In this document: positions 60,698-64,000 of the stretch, one piece after another
How positions within the stretch are numbered: the first letter of the stretch is position 1
How the letters are laid out: each line of letters starts with the position of its first letter
Assembly: GCA_964387795.1 (NCBI GenBank)
Contig: CAYLYP010000004.1
Location: forward strand, 36,507-100,506
Source of the DNA: CAYLYP01 sp964387795
Lineage (GTDB): Bacteria > Bacteroidota > Bacteroidia > Bacteroidales > UBA7960
Length of the DNA: 64,000 nt
Direction of reading: 5' to 3'
Notes under the pieces: generated by a model
What the model was told of the DNA's origin: nothing
What the model saw: the letters and a program-made list of their open reading frames with translations, nothing else
Database searches by the model: none
Made by a program: the position numbers and the translations under genes

Positions 60698-63600
60698 TTA
60701 TAACCATTTAATCAGGCTAAAATCCTGTCGATTAGGCATCTTCGGATGTTTTGGGAACATCCTGAATGCATAATTAAATATACCTGCCTTACGAACAGGG
60801 ATTTCACAATCGTAGGTTACTATTTTATCCTCAGCTTTAACAAAGTTCATTTGGTAGATAGAAGCAATCTCGTTAGAATTGTCAAAGGTTTGTTCCATAA
60901 ACACCACTTCAATGCCAAAATCAGAATTTGCCAACTCATTAAGGTCAATGGATATTTCAGCTTTAAAAACCTGTCCTAATAACAGGGATTCATCTGCTGT
61001 ATTGATAACGTCTTTCTTAACGATTTCAATACTATCCCAGCCTCTGATAACCCTTGATTTCCATTCAGCATATTCGCGGGCCTCAGCATAATTGTCCTGA
61101 GTGAATGAGTTGAAACGATCAATGATTTTTGTATAGTATTGCCTGATATAATCATCGAGCATCCTTTTATTTGTGAAATGTGGAGCTATCCCGGCGATAC
61201 ATTTTTTGACATACTTGACCCATTCAACTGGTACTCCGTCCTTGTTCCGGTTATAGAACAGTGGGATAATCTCATTTTCAAAAGTTGAATAAATGGTTTC
61301 TGCATCTAATTCATCCTGGAACAACTGGTTGTCGAAAGTCTTTTCTTCTTTCAATGCCCAGCCTGCTTCCGGTATGTATCCTTCAGCCCACCAGCCATCA
61401 AGGACACTGAAGTTCATTACACCATTCAGGACTGCTTTTTGCCCGCTGGTTCCTGAGGCTTCAAGTGGACGGGTAGGGGTATTTAGCCAGATATCAACGC
61501 ATTGGGTAAGCATCCGTCCCAGTTCCATATCATAATCTTCCAGGAAGATTACCCTGCCATTGAACTCTTTGCGTTTTGATATATCAACGATGTTTTTGAT
61601 AAGATCCTGGCCAGCTTTATCGGCAGGATGTGCTTTCCCGGCAAAGATAAACTGAACAGGCATATTTTCCTTATTGACAATGCTTGATAATCTTTCCAAG
61701 TCATTAAAGAGAAGGTGTGCACGCTTATAGGTTGCAAAACGACGGGCAAAGCCTATTGTGAGTGCATTTTCATCAAGAGCTTCAATAGTCTTGAATATCT
61801 TGTTGGGTGTCTCCTGTCGACGGGTCATATTAGACAAAAGACGCTGCTTGATATATGAGATAAGCGCTTTTCTTTGGCTTTGCCTGATTTGCCAGATTGT
61901 CTCATCTTTAACATGATAAATCTTTTCCCACAATTTTGGGTTGGCACAATCTGCCACAAAGTTTTCACCAAAAGTTTGCTTATAAAACTGTTGCCAAACT
62001 TTTGATGTCCAGGTTTGATAATGAACGCCGTTTGTTACATAACCGATATGGTTTTCATGTGGGAAGTATCCTGGATACAGGTCTTTGAACATATCCTGGG
62101 AGACCCTGCCATGTATACGGCTGACACCATTTACTTCGGCAGCTAATTTAGTGGCTAATACGCTCATGGAGAAGTTCTCATTCGGATTGTCTTCATGCAT
62201 CTTGCCAAGGTTCATAAAGGTTTCCCATGAAATGGTCAGGCGGTCAGCATAGTGGGGCATATAGCTTCGAAGCATATCTTCACTAAAATGATCATGCCCG
62301 GCAGGAACTGGGGTATGTGTAGTAAAGAGACTTGTTGCCCTTACTACTTCTAATGCTTCAAAAAATGATAGCTTATCGTCCTGAATGAATTTCCTAAGCC
62401 TTTCAAGGCCGGCAAAAGCAGCATGACCTTCATTAAGATGGAAAACCTGGGGATTTAAGCCCAGGGCATCCAATACTCTTATGCCTCCGATACCTAACAA
62501 AAACTCCTGTTTAAATCTGTTTTCCCAATCTCCCCCATATAATTGGTGAGTGATAAATTTATCTATGCTTGCATTCTCAGGGATGTCTGTGTCAAGCAAA
62601 TATAATGGGATTCGCCCAACATCAATACGCCAGATCTTTGCATGAAGTGTCCGACCGGGATAAGCAATACTTATCTTTAACCAATCCCCCTTGGCATCCC
62701 TGACGGGTTGGGCCGACATATAAGTGAAGTTATGAGGATTGTATGTAGCCAGCTGGTCACCACTGATTGATAGGTTTTGGGTGAAATAGCCATACCTGTA
62801 TAACAAGCCAATCCCAATCATATTTACATTGTCATCGCTGGCCTGCTTTAAATAATCACCGGCTAATACCCCCAAGCCTCCTGAATATATTTTTATTGAC
62901 TCATGAAGCCCATATTCCATTGAGAAATATGCAATTTGCTGACCTTCTTTATGGTCGGTAAATGACATATATTTATTAAAGCTATTCATCACCTTTTGGT
63001 ATTTCTCAATAAATACCAGGTCTTTCTCTAATTCTTTATATTGCTCAAAGGTGATATTTTCAAGAAGACGTATCGGATTTTTTTCAGATTTTTCCCAAAG
63101 CAGAGGGTCAATCATTTCAAACAGTTCAGTAGCTTCATAGTTCCAGCACCACCAAAGGTTTCTGCTTAGCTTATGAAGGCCGGAAAGCTTTTCTGGAATA
63201 TTTACTTCAACAAGGAGCTTTTTCCACTTTGGCTTTTCTGTTTTTGCTTTTGCATACTCATCAATTTTAAGGGGTTGTTTTTTGTCACGAAATAAATGCT
63301 CTCGAGTCTGTGCTTTTTCAAGGGCAATATTAAATGATACAAAATAGTTTCTGATGAGATTTTTCCAAAGTACTGTCCTTGTAATTAAAAAAGCTTTTTG
63401 GTTAATTGTGATTTTTGTGTCTTTATGGAATTTGGTTTTAAGCTCCTCTAAAGATAAATCATCGCAAGCTTCAAGGCTTTTATGAGGAAGTATTTTCTGC
63501 TCTTTTAGAAAATGAAAGAGCGTGTTGGCTATTTGTGCTGAAACAGTCTTTTCATTTTCGTCATTTCTTTCAATTACATCAACAACTGGTGCAGTATTTT

Positions 63601-64000
63601 CGAAAAGATCCTGAACCCAGATGCCAAAGCCGGCTAAAGAAGTAGTTATTGTAGGGACATAAAAAGAAAGGCTTTCAAGAGGGGTGTATCCCCAAGGTTC
63701 GTAATATGATGGGAATACAGTCAGGTCAAAACCTATCAGTGTATCATAATAGTTAAGGTTTATTGCACCATCACTTCCATTAAGGTATGCAGGTATAAAG
63801 ATGATCTTTACCTTATCATTTTTACTGTTGTTTAAGTTATTTTCCCTGATACGTTTAAGGCTTGGGTCATAGATGTCATCAACAAGGATGTGGGTAAGGT
63901 ATTCGCCTGTAAGCGGTTTACTGAAATCTGGTTTTTGAATTCGTTTGGCTACCTCATTCCTGATGCCAGCCTGGTTTGCAGGTACAAGGATAAAAGCAAC
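60698..64000 (-). CDS. Glycogen synthase (GT3-like) fused to alpha-glucan phosphorylase, 3' part
   Basis: The frame is open from the right window edge to the stop: 1100 codons, N terminus missing. An ATG at 63115 begins only the phosphorylase core and is internal. From the right: VAFILVPANQAGIRNEVAKR, then FDLTVFPSYYEPWGYTPLES (glycogen synthase nucleotide-sugar site, in the eukaryote-like GT3 style) and FLITRTVLWKNLIRNYF. A DUF3417-type linker follows (IPEKLSGLHKLSRNLWWCWNYEATELF), then the GT35 phosphorylase: IAYFSMEYGLHESIKIYSGG, HLNEGHAAF, EASGTSGQKAVLNGV with the PLP lysine, and LDGWWAEGY. One polypeptide would thus both elongate and phosphorolyse glycogen. Terminator downstream. Confidence 0.92.
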   Translation of the reverse strand, partial: VAFILVPANQAGIRNEVAKRIQKPDFSKPLTGEYLTHILVDDIYDPSLKRIRENNLNNSKNDKVKIIFIPAYLNGSDGAINLNYYDTLIGFDLTVFPSYYEPWGYTPLESLSFYVPTITTSLAGFGIWVQDLFENTAPVVDVIERNDENEKTVSAQIANTLFHFLKEQKILPHKSLEACDDLSLEELKTKFHKDTKITINQKAFLITRTVLWKNLIRNYFVSFNIALEKAQTREHLFRDKKQPLKIDEYAKAKTEKPKWKKLLVEVNIPEKLSGLHKLSRNLWWCWNYEATELFEMIDPLLWEKSEKNPIRLLENITFEQYKELEKDLVFIEKYQKVMNSFNKYMSFTDHKEGQQIAYFSMEYGLHESIKIYSGGLGVLAGDYLKQASDDNVNMIGIGLLYRYGYFTQNLSISGDQLATYNPHNFTYMSAQPVRDAKGDWLKISIAYPGRTLHAKIWRIDVGRIPLYLLDTDIPENASIDKFITHQLYGGDWENRFKQEFLLGIGGIRVLDALGLNPQVFHLNEGHAAFAGLERLRKFIQDDKLSFFEALEVVRATSLFTTHTPVPAGHDHFSEDMLRSYMPHYADRLTISWETFMNLGKMHEDNPNENFSMSVLATKLAAEVNGVSRIHGRVSQDMFKDLYPGYFPHENHIGYVTNGVHYQTWTSKVWQQFYKQTFGENFVADCANPKLWEKIYHVKDETIWQIRQSQRKALISYIKQRLLSNMTRRQETPNKIFKTIEALDENALTIGFARRFATYKRAHLLFNDLERLSSIVNKENMPVQFIFAGKAHPADKAGQDLIKNIVDISKRKEFNGRVIFLEDYDMELGRMLTQCVDIWLNTPTRPLEASGTSGQKAVLNGVMNFSVLDGWWAEGYIPEAGWALKEEKTFDNQLFQDELDAETIYSTFENEIIPLFYNRNKDGVPVEWVKYVKKCIAGIAPHFTNKRMLDDYIRQYYTKIIDRFNSFTQDNYAEAREYAEWKSRVIRGWDSIEIVKKDVINTADESLLLGQVFKAEISIDLNELANSDFGIEVVFMEQTFDNSNEIASIYQMNFVKAEDKIVTYDCEIPVRKAGIFNYAFRMFPKHPKMPNRQDFSLIKWL

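Noticed and set aside
60698..63115. Complete phosphorylase gene starting at 63115
   Set aside because: Translation of 63116-64000 in the same frame has no stop and encodes the linker and glycogen synthase; the ATG is internal.

Overview
This 64 kb window looks like ordinary chromosome from a member of the Bacteroidota, probably a Bacteroidales- or Marinilabiliales-like lineage. The evidence is an AT-rich sequence, families largely confined to or typical of that phylum (DUF4831, DUF4249 paired with a TonB-dependent receptor, DUF1573, a YfbK-type von Willebrand protein with an N-terminal carboxypeptidase-regulatory-like domain), weak Shine-Dalgarno signals, and promoters of the TTTG / TAnnTTTG type. 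The clearest promoter lies in front of the only tRNA, tRNA-Cys. Kdo synthase (kdsA) and outer-membrane receptors show a Gram-negative envelope. No insertion sequence, prophage, integron or CRISPR array was seen. All family names come from motif recognition by eye, without database searches.

Layout. 1-2.0 kb: 3' end of dxr and rseP. 2.3-10.5 kb: minus-strand genes for a beta-propeller lipoprotein, an HSL-type esterase, a GNAT acetyltransferase, a YpfJ-type zinc peptidase, an MBL-fold hydrolase and a large ankyrin protein ending in a DnaJ-like zinc knuckle, plus a composite repeat at 6.4-6.8 kb. 10.9-14.3 kb: TonB receptor with DUF4249 partner. 15.2-25.6 kb: cation-efflux and MFS transporters, a secreted S9 peptidase with an extra C-terminal domain, glyA, a CapA-like lipoprotein with a SPOR-like tail, rmuC and folB. 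25.7 kb: tRNA-Cys. 25.8-31.5 kb: vWA lipid- or membrane-anchored protein, OsmC, an unknown protein, and an overlapping radical-SAM / DUF6873-like pair. 31.5-37.0 kb: a 1163-residue sensor kinase and a YrdC-cupin-kdsA operon. 37.0-37.7 kb: a striking 116 bp inverted array of 11-bp units. 37.7-49.3 kb: unknown TPR-like exported protein, SDR with DUF4831, AlkD-like glycosylase, LOG-like protein, an intact subclass B1 metallo-beta-lactamase, VOC protein, membrane protein, FCP1-like phosphatase, DinB-like protein and ferredoxin-nitroreductase. 49.6-64 kb: dxs, ZIP transporter, DUF1573, thioesterase/OsmC/CoA-binding cluster, DUF349 protein, fused 2-oxoacid dehydrogenase E1, fabG, and a glycogen synthase-phosphorylase fusion that runs off the right edge.

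How the genes fit together. Both dxs and dxr (first two steps of the MEP isoprenoid pathway) are here, about 49 kb apart. glyA and folB supply one-carbon/folate metabolism. fabG, the E1 protein and the thioesterase touch fatty-acid and acyl-CoA metabolism. kdsA, the CapA-like protein, rseP, the TonB receptor and several lipoproteins belong to the cell envelope. No single large unknown system dominates. The points most worth following up are the glycogen synthase-phosphorylase fusion, the strand-asymmetric repeat hairpin, the B1 beta-lactamase, the radical-SAM/DUF6873 pair and the ankyrin/zinc-knuckle protein.
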